DNA of 64,000 bases from Gonatopus flavifemur (taxonomy: Eukaryota > Arthropoda > Insecta > Hymenoptera > Dryinidae). Under the pieces are notes generated by a model. The model was not told the DNA's origin, searched no databases, and was given only the letters and a program-made list of their open reading frames with translations. This document shows positions 12,602 through 25,318 of this stretch, piece after piece. The stretch is taken from positions 186,001 through 250,000 of the forward strand of contig JAFFJZ010000077.1 of NCBI GenBank assembly GCA_018340375.1, written 5' to 3'. Within the stretch, counting starts at the first letter, position 1; each line of letters starts with the position of its first letter. Both the position numbers and the translations under genes were made by a program.

Positions 12602-12811
12602 CACTAAAAAGGAGGTATGGCTCTCACAGCTCTACTATTCACGTGTTCTTGCTGTCAGGAGGTATAAGGATGCCAGTATAGCTCCCACAGTCGAACACGT
12701 TGCTATCATAGCAATCTGTCGGCTGTGGGAGCTATACTAACATCCTTATACCTCCTGATAGCAAGAACACATAAATAGTAGAGCTGTGAGAGCCATACCT
12801 TTTTTTCAGTG
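12602..12811. mobile_element. Hairpin MITE with TA duplication
   Basis: Arms of about 90 bp (12,602-12,693 and 12,723-12,811) pair over their length around a loop of about 30 bp. The ends read CACTAAAAAGG on the left and, complemented, CACTGAAAAAAAGG on the right, and TA flanks both. Typical of mariner-type MITEs. A transcript would form a long hairpin and could be a small-RNA source. Confidence 0.8.
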
Positions 12812-12813
12812 TA

Positions 12814-13868
12814 CGCCGACCACGATAGAAAATCACGTGTCTCACCACACTTTCTTCGCTGAATAAAACCACGTGTTTCTTCGCACTTACAAAACGATTT
12901 TCTTAGACTCTCATATTCATTCTTTTCTCCTTCATACAGGCCATTCTTCCTCATATTTCTTCTTTCCGCAAATCTTGAGTCCGAACTTCCAACACCAGCG
13001 CTTATTCTCCTTTTCCAGAATAATACTTTCTCTTCTCTCTCCCACCACAGGCCGAAGGATCTGGCACACATGGAGAATTTGTAACAAGAGATATATATTC
13101 TCACGGTTTCTATTTTTCTTCGGGGAAAAAGTAATTTTTGTTCCCTCAGTTTTGTCTGAAAACACTATTTCTTTCTAATATTCTCATTCCTTGCACTCAA
13201 ACTACCCAAGCAATGACATATGGTGACGATGTTATTTGTTGGCAGATCAATTATGTACATTTTGACACCTTTCAGAATCAGAGTGGTCGCTTGTGAATCG
13301 AGATACACTCCAATTGGTGAAACGACGATCGGAAAATTCTTTTCTCAATTCCGAAAAATCATATTCCGTGAACGTTTTATTGTGATTTTCGAATTCAGCG
13401 AGTTAAAATACATGGGAATCATGTATCATTTGCATCACTTATATATATATATATATATAAGCCATAGATGGTTTATATAGGATTCATTTTCACTAGGGAT
13501 ATGATTCAATCAAATCATGCATATTAGAATGCATGGTTTGCATCCAAATGATTACGCGATAGATGGATGAGATCTGTTCCCCGCTCAACCTCACAAAAAA
13601 AATTGTGAATGTGTAGGCGAGATATTGATTGTCTACGTGTGGTGTGGGAACCATTCGTATTTTGAATGTTCCCCTCGACGTCTATCTTCCAGAAGTATGC
13701 AAATGCGAAGTGAGTCCTGCTCATGGAAGGAAAAGAAATTTCAAAAAGATATGTCAAAAGAAGAATATGTCAATGAGATATTATGTATAGGTGAACTGAA
13801 AAAATTTATTAACAAATGAAACCTGCCAAAGAATTGTATCCGCAAATGGAGCTACTAGTTTTATAACG
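12814..13868. other. Unassigned DNA with a (TA)n run
   Basis: Nothing coding was recognised. The segment 12,815-13,170 is pyrimidine-rich with an AATAAA at about 12,863. A TA microsatellite lies at about 13,437-13,459. The open frames here show no family motif. Confidence 0.5.
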
Positions 13869-13870
13869 TA

Positions 13871-15154
13871 TTGATTATGGGAATAAGTTTCCGCCTTTTT
13901 TCAAGCCAAGTTGATTTTTATTCAAACAATGGATTATGACATAATGTTATTCAAAGTATGCACCATTGGAAGCGACCACTTTTGCCCATCTTTCAGGCAG
14001 CATACGGATTCCTCGGAGAAAAAAAGGCAGGTTCTTTTGACTCGATCCATTCATTGAGCCATTTTTCGACACTTTCGTAAGAAGTAAACCGCTCTCCAGT
14101 GAGGGCTGATTGCATAGATCAAAATAGATAATAATCCGAAGGCGCAATGTCTGGGAAATACGGCGGGTGGGGCAAGATTTCCCTATTCACTCCTTCCAAA
14201 TATTTTTTAACAGGTTGAGCAACATGTGGCCTAGTATTATCATGCAGCGAGATAAATTTATCATGTCTACCGTCTCATTCTGGTCGTTTTTCTTTTATAG
14301 CTCGATTCAAACTTATTAGCTGTATTCTGTAACGATCGCCAGTGATTGTTTCTGACGGTTCAAGAAGTTCATAATAAATGACACCTTTCTGATCCCACCA
14401 GATGCACAACATCATCTTTGAAGCGTGGATATTTGTTTTCGGCGTCGATGGTCCTGGTACACCTGGCAGCCCCCAACTTTTTCGACGCTTAGGATTGTCC
14501 TAATAGATCCATTTTTCATCGCCAGTGACGATACGATACAGAAAACTCTTTCTCTTCTGCCGTTCGAGAAGCATCTCGCACGTTACCAAACGTCTCTTGA
14601 TATCTCTCTCCTTTAGTTGATGCGGCACCCAATTACCTGCTTTTTGGACCATTTCCATCTTGTGCAAGCGTTTACCGACGGTCGACCTGTCGATACCCAA
14701 CTCTTCAGACAACTCATCTAGAGTTCGACATGCATCTTCATTCAATAATTGTTCCAGTTCTACATCTACGAATTTTTTCGGTGCCCCTCCGCGTTCTTTA
14801 TCACTCGCGTCAAAATCGCCACTTTGGAATCGTCGAAACCACTCTTTTCCAAGATGTATTAGAAGTAGCGTGATCACCGTAAATATTGCACAGTACACGA
14901 TATGTTCCAGTAGCACTTTCCTTCGAAATAAAATAATGAAGCATCACTTCCCGCAAATGCTGTTTTGTCGGGACAAACGTCATTTTTGACACCAAATAAA
15001 AAATTATGTTCACACTCGTAACAAATGTCAACTACCGCCATCGACACGTCACATATACTCTTCCAAATCACAAGTATAGCACTTGAGTGAACTCAAAAGT
15101 AGTATCAGCAGCAACACTTTTTCCAAGAGGGCGGAAACTTATCCCCATACCCAA
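13871..15154 (-). mobile_element. mariner element (1.28 kb) with TA duplication
   Basis: Inverted ends of about 28 bp: TTGATTATGGGAATAAGTTT from 13,871 and, complemented from 15,154, TTGGGTATGGGGATAAGTTT. TA flanks both ends (13,869-13,870 and 15,155-15,156). Total length and end structure fit the mariner family, and the transposase frame fills the interior on the minus strand. Confidence 0.9.
13947..14983 (-). pseudogene. mariner transposase (D34D), inactivated
   Basis: From ATG 14,983 the broken minus-strand frame contains the N-terminal helix-turn-helix region (KQHLREVMLHYFISKESA, WFRRFQSGDFDASDKERGG, LGIDRSTVGKRLHKM), the first catalytic motif VTGDEKWIYYDN, then LHDNTRPHVAQPV and the third motif PDIAPSDYYLF. 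There are 34 residues between the second and third aspartates, the mariner hallmark. Stops (after KWIY, before DGRHDKF and after YYLF) and a frameshift near 14,840 kill it. About 345 codons in total, the normal mariner length. By family it would cut and paste at TA. Confidence 0.88.
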
Positions 15155-15364
15155 TACAATCTTGATAAAGAAGGGAAAGACAATTCCACTATGATGAACG
15201 ATACGACATGCGATTGAAGAAACAATGCATTCGGATAAACTGCAGAAAAAAAATCAATTCCATGACAGATTTGCACGCCGCACAATGGGGCCAAATGCCA
15301 AAAAGCTGGACAAAATTATAAGGGGCTCTCAAATTCGCTTGCGACTTCGTACTCGGAAAGTTTA

Positions 15365-16395
15365 TGGGGTCACTGATTACGAATCCGTTGTCAGAATTTC
15401 AAAATTCAAAATGGCGGATCCAATATGGTGGACGAAAATTGGGAGAAATCATCGGATTTTTTTCAAATTTGGTGATCAGGGGTTTTCGGGGTCGCTGATT
15501 ACGAATCCGCTGTCTGAGTTCCCAAATTCAGAATGGCGAATCCAATATGGCGGACGAAAATTGAAAGAAACCATCGGATTTTCTTCAAACTTGGTGATCA
15601 GGGGTTTTTGGGGTTGCTGATTACGAATCTGCTGTTTGAGTTCCAAAATTCAAAATGGCGTATCCAATATGGTGGACGAAAATTGGGAGAAATCATCGGA
15701 TTTTTCTCAAATTTGGTGATCAGGGGTTTTTGGGGTCGCTGATTACGAATCCGCTGTCTGAGTTCCCAAATTCAGAATGGCGAATCCAATATGGCGGACG
15801 AAAATTGAAAGAAACCATCGGATTTTCTTCAAACTTGGTGATCAGGGGTTTTTGGGGTTGCTGATTACGAATCTGCTGTTTGAGTTCCAAAATTCAAAAT
15901 GGCGAATCCAATATGGCGGACGAAAATTTTAAAAATCATCGGATCCTTTTCAAATTGGGTACCCAGGGATTTTTGGGGTCGCTGATTACAAATCCGTTGT
16001 CTGCAATTCGAAATTCAAAATGGCGGATCCAATATGGTGGAATAAAATCGAGGAGATCATCGGATTTTCTTCAAACTCGGCATCCAGGAGTTTTTGGGGT
16101 CACCAATTACGAATCCGTTGTCAAACTTTTGAAATTCAGAATGGCGGATCCAATATGGTGGACAAAAATTAAGAAAATCATCGCATTTTCTTCAAACTCG
16201 GTACTCAGGGGTTTCTGTGGTCGCTGATTACGAATCCACGGTCTGAAATTCAAAATTCAAAATAACGGACCCAATAGAGCGGACGAAAATTGTGAAAATC
16301 ATCGGATTCCCTTCAAACTCGGTACCCAGGGGTTTTCGGGATCGCTGATCACGGATCCGTTGTCAGAATTCCGAAATTCAGGATGGCGGATGCCA
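15365..16395. repeat. 121-bp subterminal tandem array, Transib copy L outer end
   Basis: The word GATTACGAATCC (or a close variant) recurs about every 121 bp from 15,376 to 16,345, giving about nine monomers. Each holds the words AAAATGGCGGATCCAATATG and ATCATCGGATTTTC. The long open frames across it, full of ADPIWWTKIGRNHRIF-like repeats, arise because 121 bp cycles the reading frame and stops are rare; they are not genes. The same monomer recurs in opposite orientation at the other end of the element. Confidence 0.9.
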
Positions 16396-16637
16396 AAAAT
16401 CAAAACTTCATTCATAACTTAATATTAAACAAGAACTAAACGGCCCATTTTGTTGTTCCTATTATGATCATTATTATTATTATTTCCAACATTGAATCAT
16501 TATTAATATAATTATCGAATGATATTAACACACCGAATGTGTTAAATCGAAAGATATATACATTCACAATATATACAATAATATAAAAAACTGAAATCGT
16601 AATGGTTTTTACTTTTGCCAAACTGTTTTTACTCAGA

Positions 16638-19137
16638 TCAGTCTTCTTCTCCACTCTCAGAGGAAGATAATGGGGAAGTTACGTTGTCTTTATCAAGTAT
16701 ATCCGGAGTTTTGATCAGGCTCAACACGTCTCTAGGGAGAAACTTTAGTTTTTTCTTGGGCAACTGTCTTTTACTCGATAACATTGGATCAGAACTCAAA
16801 AGGAACCATTTAAAAATGTCTTCATTCGTTTTTTCTCTACTGCATTTCCTGGAGTGATGCTCTCGGTACCTTTGGGAATGAATGTTGTTAAGATATTTGA
16901 ATATAATTATGTATTCATCGACACCGTTGAAGCTTTCGATCTGAACATGACAAGCAAAATCAAGGAAAAACAAAAAGCAGCTGCACTTTGGGGTCATCAG
17001 TATAAAGTTTTGAATAAATCCTCTAATTCATAAGTTTACTTGATTCTCAAAATTGTTTTCTAGTCTATGAATTTATGTTTCCAGAGGATGAACAATGTGG
17101 CTTATTAATAAAAAAAAGTATATGAATATTCATAATTCCCCGAATTCCTTACCAGAACAAAACAATCTTTGCGAACATATATTCTCGTGGTTACCATAAA
17201 TATATAGTTTGCCTAGTAGTCAAAAACGTATTGTGCAATGTATCAAACTGATTGCAGTACTTGAGAAGTCAAATTTTTCCCTTCAAAGTGTCGAGTCCAC
17301 TGTGACAAATATAGACTATTATTAAGTGATATACATCATTTTCACCTTTTAAAATCTTTGTTACGAGCCTCTTGTGCTTCCTCAGTCAATTGGCCTATAG
17401 GTAGAAGAGCAGATGCAATGATTTCAGGTCCGTGGATCAAAAACTTGTGCATCGTAGGTGACATTGGGTACCACGGATATTTTGTCGCGTAGTAGCGTGC
17501 CGTGTCTAAAGCGTAACTCCGAAACTTTTCAACGTCTATTTCATGGCCACTTGAAACGGTAGCTAATACTACATGAAGTCGTTGTATTAGGTTGACATCC
17601 ACCCCTGTGATTTCGGCAGAAACTTCGGGTTGTGCGAAAAATCGCCTAGCGGTATTCCTATCATTTGAGTTCCCAAACCCTGGCTTAGGAACATCGACAA
17701 TGAGGCCACATTTTTCTTTCAAACTTTTCTGTACAACCTTTTTTCGTTCTTCCACCAAAGCTTTATCTTGTTTTCGTGCTTGCCACTTCTGAATAGGTAG
17801 CTTATAAGACAAATGCAGGAGGCCCTCAAAAAATCGTATCCAGCCGTGTAGACAAGACAAACCAAACTGGAGGTTTTCGGTTTTGACCGGCCTGGATACT
17901 ATATCATCAATTTTGTTGAATTCCTTAGATGTGGCACCACATATATAGCACTTCTGGGTATAGGTTGTCTCAGTTATAGCATTGCATACCTTCCCATCCA
18001 CCATAGAAAAAATCATCTCATGTTTCACTGAAACATGTTTTTCATCAGTTCTGAAAGAAGTAGCCCTCAGATTTTCTATTTCATTATCAATCCGTAGCTT
18101 CTCTGCAACCGAAACTTCAGTTGATTCTTTCACAAACTCTATTTTGATTGGCCTACAAAATCTGGTTGATGATGGCCTTGGATTCTGCCAAATTATTTTT
18201 AAATTGCAGTGTAGGCGGAGAGGCACAAGTGAAGTAATGAACACAGCGGAATCACTAGCTTCCGAACTTTGATATGCTTGTTTGTATGAGGAGTGGCCAG
18301 AGCTCCCATCAAACCCCATTTGGAAATAAGTACCAGGTTTTGTAACTCTTCATCAGATAAACTTGACAAAACCGAATTCTGTAGCTTTAAAATACGTGTA
18401 GCTGTGTGATCAAGAAGTGCTTGTAGTTGCACAACAGCGCAGGTTTCTGTTATTTGAATAAATTCTTTGTCAGGGAAACACATGCGTTTGGCGAGTTGAA
18501 TTTTTTTATAAGGTGGAAATTTCTGCGGATCAGCTTCACGCAATAAGCAGTACTGATGTTTCGAGAGTTCGGCATCTACTAGGAGAGCTAGAGCATCTTC
18601 ATCATTCAACATCTTTGGCTCATTTCGCTTGAAAGTTTGATAACCTTTCATATACATTTTGGCAAGCTCAGGATCAGAAGATGTAACATCCTTCACAATT
18701 TTTGCGGCTTCGATCTGTTCAGACGCTCTCAAACACATTTGTGTGGCGTAAGACAGCTCTGAGATGGGAGTATTTACTCTGATATTCTCCGTTTTCCTAC
18801 GTTTTGTTCTTTCTGAACATTCGTTGAATTCAACAAGAGGTCTTCCCACTTGCGTGTGAACAGTTACAGAATGGGGATTCCTGAAAGTACAAAACACTAC
18901 CTCTTGTTTTAACCATTCTTCATTATTTTTAAGAAATCGTTCTTCGGTCCTTCGAGAAGATTCCCATCTCTTTTTAAATACACATTTAAAAGTGGATAAA
19001 AGGTTAGAGATCTCTGTAGTTTTGTTATCCGGACAACACGTTATCTCGATGATTTTTCCTTGAAGGGAAGTGAACTTTTCATCCAACGTAGGTAGAGGAC
19101 TGCTCCTTAAAATATTGTACATCTCTCTCCGAGTCAT
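16638..19137 (-). pseudogene. Transib transposase, copy L (frameshifted)
   Basis: Same protein as the open copy at 50,084-52,569. Minus strand from ATG 19,137 it runs open to about 18,310, where one G is missing from a run (TGGGG here, TGGGGG in copy R), shifting the frame exactly at the first catalytic motif GFDGSSGHSSYKQ. The rest (18,319-17,346) and the second exon (16,869-16,638) are open in the shifted frame. The intron junctions match copy R. With the aspartate region out of frame, this copy cannot make an active transposase by itself. Confidence 0.9.
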
Positions 19138-20044
19138 AGATATTGAATCATCTTTGAAATCTACAAACGTTGTAGAATTCGATAAAATTCGCTACAGAAA
19201 CCCCATGTGTTTCTAAAAATTTTCCTAATTTTCTTGGGTTGGATTCAACCCTCTTTTTTGCAGTCAACTGTTCAAATTGAACTACTGAGAAAATATAGGT
19301 TGTTGAAACACTCACCTATGGCAGCGGAATCCATCTCATTTGGAATTGTATGTTAACATTGAATGATTTCAAAAAACGAAAAATATTCACCAAGCTCCAA
19401 ACTTGCACGCGGAAGAAAGTTTACGGTAACGATTACTAGCAAGAGTAAGAATTCGGTGACAGCTATTGCACAATTGTGATAAGCACCATTTGAAATCAGA
19501 CCGATTACAACCAACTATTCACGTTGCCATGGAAACGATAGGTTAACATAAGAACGATCACCAAATCGCGAGTCATGATTCAGTTCACGAAAAGAAAAGA
19601 GATATCAATACTTGAATGACATCTATAAACATTCAGGAAAATGACGGTTACTTTAGGGAAAAAGAGCATCGCTGAAGAATGTTAGCAGTGAAGTTACCAA
19701 AAATTCGTAGTAATAGTACTGAATGTTGGTAGTTTTATTGTCATTTCCCATAGTGAATTCATCAACTCATAGTAAATTCACTACGAATATTCTCCAGCAA
19801 TACTGTTTTTCTCTCAATGGTCCATCATCTTCCTAAATATCAATGATTTCTGGCTTTTGTGTACCCTAAGCCCGCGATGAGAAGAAAAACGAATGGTAAT
19901 CAATCTCATACAGTTTTCCTCGTGCAGCAAATGTACACTGGAAATCAAACACATACTAACGTTGAGATAAAATTCGAAGCGAATCTACTGGATTTTGAGT
20001 TTTGTGTCCACCATATTAGATACGCTATCTTTGATTCTTGGAAT

Positions 20045-20480
20045 TTGACAACTGATTCGTAATCAATGACCCCACAAAACCCTGGATACCGAGTTTGAAG
20101 GAAATCTGATGATTTTTTCAATTTTTTTCTGCCAAACTGGATCCGCCATTCTGAATTCCGGAATTCAGACACCGGATTCGGAATCAGCGACCTTGAAAAC
20201 CTCAGGGTACCGAGTTTGAAGGCAATCCGATGATTTTTTCAATTTTCATCTGCCATATTGGATCCGCCATTCTGAATTTTGAAATTCAAACAACGGATTC
20301 GTAATCAGAGACCTCAGAAACCCCTGGGTAACGAATTTGAAGAAAATCCGATGATTTCTTTCAATTTTCGTCCGCCATATTGGATCCGCCATTTTGAATT
20401 CCGAAATGAAGACAACGGATTCATAATCAGCGACCCCACAAACTTCTGCATATCAAGTTTCAGACGGATCTAAGGAGTCC
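20045..20480. repeat. 121-bp subterminal array, Transib copy L inner end
   Basis: About four monomers of the same 121-bp unit as at 15.4-16.4 kb, in the opposite orientation (words CCATATTGGATCCGCCATT and GATTCGTAATCAGCGACC). Both ends of the element therefore carry the array facing the same way relative to the terminus. Between it and the terminus lie about 570 bp of unique AT-rich DNA. Confidence 0.85.
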
Positions 20481-21489
20481 TCATCACTCCGTCTAATTTT
20501 TTGTGATTTCCTGCACAAAAACATGGCGGAATTGCTTAGGGGCAGACATGGGCAGCCGTTTTTTTTTCTGATGTTTAGGTAAGAGTCCCATCTACCACCT
20601 CCAATAAGTTAAACGACGTAATTTTGCGTAATTCTCTACTATTCCTTCAAAAACCAAACACATTTTCTCATTTATAGATATAGAAATTACATCCAATCAT
20701 TGCTCTGTCAGTATTTTCCACTCATCAAATTGATATTCTCTTAATTTTAAGTGGATTCTACATAGTTTCAGTAATAGACTCCAATTTGAAAAAGTTGAAT
20801 CGGTTCATTTTCCGAAACACAGCGTCTTTTTGAACATGCTCGTTATTTTACTGTCTTTCAATCACGCGGATTATACTTCAAGGAGGGTATTTTGCAACTG
20901 GTACACAAGGGCAGGGGGAGGGGATCAGATCTTCTTATATCAGAATTCCAATACTTGGGACATCACCTTACTTATCCCAAGGGTCAAATATCCCCAACTA
21001 CAAACTTCATTTTTGGGGTTTTGGCCAGCTTTTTGGCATTTGGCCCTACTGTGCGCCGGTCGCACAGTGGTGGAAATCAGGAATTTAGTGTTCATAATCT
21101 ACCACAGGTCGTAATTCTTGACCGATTTTGATGGATTTTTTTTAGAATACTCAGAATTGGATTCTTGAGAGAACTGTCGATTCCGATTTCTGAATTTTTT
21201 TTTATCATGAGAATAAATAAACAAATAGTTGAGAAAAATCTTCAATTTCAGTATCTTTCGGAAAAATCTTTGGATGACGTTACTATTCAGCGAGATTATT
21301 GCAGGTATGCTCGTTGGACATGAATAGTTCCAATAATTGCGAATCCGATCATTATAAACAATTTTCATGAGGAAATCAGGAATTCTAATAATTCTGGTTG
21401 TAAAAACATGTTTTTTCGATTCTAATCACTTGGAATCATCATGAGAAACGTTGTTCGTAGAGGGGAAGAGGCGGAAGTTAACATTCATC

Positions 21490-21990
21490 ATTTGTTATGA
21501 ACAATTTTACAAACAAATTCTGAACTGAGAGGTTTTTTGATGGAAAAAATTTGTTTTTTTTTCGTATTCATTGAGAGTTATCATAAGAGTCACAGTCAGT
21601 CATGGAATCCCAGCAACATCTGATAATAATATTATTGTTATAAACAATTTTATAAACAAATTCTGAACTGAGAGGTTTTTTGATGGGAAAAATGTTTTTT
21701 TCTTCGTATTTATTGAGAGTTATCATTAGAGTCACAGTCAGTCATGAGATTTCAGCAACATCCAACAATAATATTATTGTTATAAACAATTTTATAAACA
21801 AATTCTGAACTGAGAGGTTTTTTGATGGGAAAAAAGTGTTTTTCTTCCATATTTATTCAGGGTTATCATGGAATCACAGTCTGTCATGATATTTCAGCAA
21901 CTCCCAACAATAATCATTGTCAACAATAGTTTTATGAACGAATTATAAATTGAGAAATTTTTGAAAGGGAGCCAAATTTTACTTCGTCGT
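21490..21990. repeat. ~170-bp tandem units in left arm of the second Transib
   Basis: The word AAATTCTGAACTGAGAGG recurs at about 21,517, 21,659 and 21,801, each followed by TTTTTTGATGG and later GAGTCACAGTCAGTCATG; a fourth, decayed unit ends at about 21,990. The mirrored array is at 26,390-26,860. Subterminal repeats of this kind can be transposase-binding arrays, but that is inference. Confidence 0.75.
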
Positions 21991-22194
21991 ATCTAGTGAG
22001 AATCACCATGAATATTTTTAGGCTATGAAGGCATTTCAGATGAAATTGATATTCATAATTATCATAAACAATTCATAGACGAATTCTGTACTGAAAAACT
22101 TGGTCATAGAAACCTGTATGGAGAATTTTCTTCGAAGAATCTCTGAAAGTTGGAATTTTCTTTGCATATTGCTGGAAGCCTCAGAGTATTTCTG

Positions 22195-22371
22195 CACTGA
22201 GAGCAAATGCTGTACGTGAAAATCAGCCCAAGTACAGTTTTTAGTCATTGTATTTTCATTATCACCGCGATTTCCATAGCTATTTCAATGGAAGATTGGC
22301 TACTGTACAATGGCTACTGTGACTACAAAAATGTTCTTGGGCCCAATTTCAGCTACACTCTTCTTTCAGTG
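22195..22371. mobile_element. Small CACTGAGAG-type MITE nested in the Transib arm
   Basis: Inverted ends CACTGAGAGCAAATGCTG (22,195) and the complement of CACACTGAAAGAAGAGTG (about 22,373), with the match continuing through CAGCCCAAGTAC/GGGCCCAAGAAC. A mirrored copy sits at about 25,981-26,152 in the other arm, so it was present before the arms were duplicated or homogenised. A related end type is seen at 61,802-62,040. Confidence 0.55.
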
Positions 22372-23129
22372 TGCAAGGTTTTGAGAAATTCTAAAAATTT
22401 CACATTTTGAGAAGAGAAAAAAATGTCTGCTCTACGTATTCAATACCCATTATAATGAAACTGAGGATTTTTAAAAAGATTTTTGCAGAAGTTAGCACTA
22501 AACTGTTTGTTCACAGTTTTTCGATGGAAGAAAAATATTTTTCCTCCCGTAATTATTGGAAATCATTGTCGTATAAATGAAACTGAATGGAAATTAACAT
22601 TTCGCATTTTGAACCCTGAAGCTGACCCTTTTGTGGATGGTAGAATCATCATTTTCTCATAGCAATCTTCGAAAATCAAGATAAAATTCATGATTGATAA
22701 AAAGTCATATCGATATTGAGTGTGCTAACAATTTTATGGCTTATAGTCCGGAGAGAAAATTTAGATTTGATCAAATCTAACAACTTTGTGTATCTTCCTT
22801 ATATCATCAGACATGATGATACATGAGTATACATGATTATACATGATTATACATGATGATATATGATAAAATCTGAAAATTTTAACATTCATAAATTAAC
22901 GATTTGATAAATATATAATGGAACTTACCTTCATTTTCCAATCATGATTAGATTTTTCCTCAACCAATGCACATCCCCCATAGAAATCATGCAGATGACG
23001 GATTCACGTGTCCTACTTTCCTCTTGTAGAAAATAACAATTCCCCTAATTCACATCAAACGGTTCACATTATCTCACTCGTAACACAAGCATCACATTCA
23101 AGGGGAATTGCAGTGTATATCCAATTAAA

Positions 23130-25114
23130 CTAATTTTCGAGTACAAACTTTTCCATCAATTTTTCAATTTCTGGATCAAGATCAGTTGGATTTCTGATCC
23201 ATTCACGCGTCAAAGATGCGATGTAGAGATCTGAGGATACCAAAAGTTTATGGATGAGGTCTTCTCCAATATGTAATCGAGAAATTTTCCATGTATTGAA
23301 TTCTCGAATGTGTTTGATATCTTCATTGCGGGCCTCAGAGGCTTCTTCCGAATACATGCTGATAGGCAACAGAAAATTGTCCATAACTTTCTCTGCATGT
23401 AACAATATTTTGTGGACACTAGAAGGCATGTAGAACCAAGGATACAATTGTACATATAGTTCTGCTGTCTTGAAGGCAAAATCATTAGAAAAAAATCGGA
23501 AGGAATCTTTTTGCTGGTTGTCAACATTTGTAAAATTTGTCCAAACTCTCTTATTAATATTTTGTTTACTCCTGTTATTCTTGCTGTTTCCTCAGTGTCA
23601 GCGAAAAACCTACGAGCTGTATTGCCACAATTGGAATTTCCAGATCCTTGACGTGGTTGATCAACAATCAATCCCATTCTCTCTTTGAATTCTGTACAAA
23701 TTCTTCGTTTCGCATCTTGCATTATTTTTTTATCCTCGGGGTTCTCTACTCTCCACTTACGAATTTCTAATCGGTATGCGATATGCAGGATACACTCCAT
23801 GAATCTCATCCGAGCGTGCAAAGTGGAAAGACCAAATTCCAAATTAGATTTTATAATTGGCTTTTGTTTGAGACGATCCAGATTATTCATTTCTGATGGT
23901 TTTGCTCTGCAAATGTAACAAGTGGAGGCTGATGGAGTATCAGTCAGTGCTTTACAAACTTTACCATCCACCATACTTAATTTCATTTCGGTTTCAAATA
24001 TATATTCACAGTTCATCGCAGAAATTATAGTGGGCTGAAGTCTCTGAATTTGAGATTTGATGTTATCTATCTCTGATTTAGTGATTTCATCGGTTTCCTT
24101 CGCAAATTTGATCATTATTGGAATACAACGTTTTGCCAAAGTAGTATGAGGATTCATCCATACTATTTCAGATGTGTCTCTTACTCTCAAGCAGATAGGT
24201 ACCATTGACCATGTCAGAATATAATCGTCCGATAAATTTTTATCATTTAATTTCTGGTTGTATCTCACATCAGTTGACAATCCGTCAATTCCATATTTCA
24301 TTTCCAATTGTAGATGAATAATTTTTGATCTCTTGTCTGGAGTTAGGAGACATAAACTGGGATCTTTAAAGCTTCTTTGAATTGAATGATCAATGAGACA
24401 TTGAATTTCGATGTTACTTTGTGCTTCACTTATATCAATTTTCGAAGGATAACATTCTTTTTTTGCTGATAGTATTCGATCATACGAAGGGTAAATATTC
24501 GCATTTCTCAATTTTGCTTGTGATTGAATAATTTCATATTGATATTTCGATAATTTCACTTCTTCCATCAAAGCTAAAGCTTCTTCTGGAGAGTATGCAA
24601 CATGTGATTCTAACTCAGATTGCTTAGAAATGTTGCAATCTTTGATACTATCAGCATTTAAAAGGGTCATGATATCATTTGCTATTTTTTTCTGTCCATT
24701 TTTACTCAAGACTCGAAGAAATGTTTCCTGAATTTCAGCGGCTGTGAAATTTCCTTCAATGGACAATGATCTTCGTCTCTTAGTCGAAGTAGAAGTATCC
24801 TCAAATGTTTCAGAAGAAATCATTCTTTTCCCTGGCTTTGCTTTAGATTCCGAGAAAGACACAACGAAATCAGTACCTAACCACTTTTCAAATTTCTTCT
24901 CAAATTGACTCTTCGTATAGAAACACTGTTTCCACCTTAGTTTGGATTTACTCAGAAAGTATAGGTTTAAATGCTCATTCAAAACCTCAACCTGCTCATC
25001 ACATTCGAGATTGTAATGCAATTGTGAGTGATTTGACAGATCTCCGACATTCGCGTTTGGATTGGCAATGAGGAAATCACAAATGAACTTTTTGGGCACA
25101 TTGAAAGGATCCAT
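23130..25114 (-). pseudogene. Transib-type (RAG1-related) transposase, second lineage, one frameshift
   Basis: From ATG 25,114 a 634-codon frame holds first aspartate D277 (KYGIDGLSTDVRYNQ), second aspartate D383 (SMVDGKVCKAL), CYIC at 399-402, then FGLSTLHARMRFMECILHIA and GNSNCGNTARRFF (492-504). The frame is lost in a T7 run near 23,490, where one T seems missing. The next frame (to 23,130) continues with YPWFYMPSSVHKILLHAEKV and the glutamate motif SEEASEARNED, the counterpart of the RAG1/Transib catalytic E. The GFDGSSGHS motif of family 1 is weakened to GIDGLSTDV. Apart from the one shift the protein is full length, with no visible intron. The family cuts next to CACWATG-type ends and leaves 5-bp duplications. 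Confidence 0.88.
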
Positions 25115-25225
25115 ATTTTGTTGCTAGTCGTTGATATTATTCACTCCGAAAAAACAAGGATTATCGATTCAAAACCGTGATCGAGAAGTTAATTTCGTAC
25201 AAACAATCTCACATATGATGCTTCT

Positions 25226-25318
25226 GATCGTGTTTTGTTATAGATTCGCGTGGATCCTTGTGATCGTGTTTTGTTATAGATTCGCGTGGATCCTTGTGAT
25301 CGTGTTTTGTTATCCATC
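25226..25318. repeat. 36-bp tandem repeat upstream of the Transib transposase
   Basis: About 2.6 copies of a 36-bp unit beginning GATCGTGTTTTGTTATAGAT, immediately upstream (minus-strand sense) of the transposase start at 25,114. It may be part of the promoter region. Identical neighbouring copies suggest recent slippage. Confidence 0.8.

Larger units (their letters stand above)
15281..21053 (-). mobile_element. Transib family-1 transposon, copy L (defective)
   Basis: Ends are CACAATGGGGCCAAATGCC at 15,281 and the complement of CACAGTAGGGCCAAATGCC at 21,053. Perfect 5-bp target duplications CGCCG flank it (15,276-15,280 and 21,054-21,058), matching the GC-rich 5-bp targets known for Transib. 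It is the inverted counterpart of copy R at 48,142-53,803 (positions sum to about 69,207 over most of the length, about 97% alike by eye). The outer heptamer is CACAATG instead of CACAGTG. It lies 126 bp from the mariner and 9 bp from the second Transib. Confidence 0.92.

Noticed and set aside
15225..16227. Long open frames rich in ADPIWWTKIGRNHRIF repeats (also 52,942-53,823 minus)
   Set aside because: They follow the 121-bp satellite monomer, occur in several frames and carry no domain; they are by-products of the repeat.
20830..21131. Frames at the inner end of Transib L (and mirrored at 48,058-48,365)
   Set aside because: They are in the terminal region of the transposon and run across the TIR; no protein similarity.
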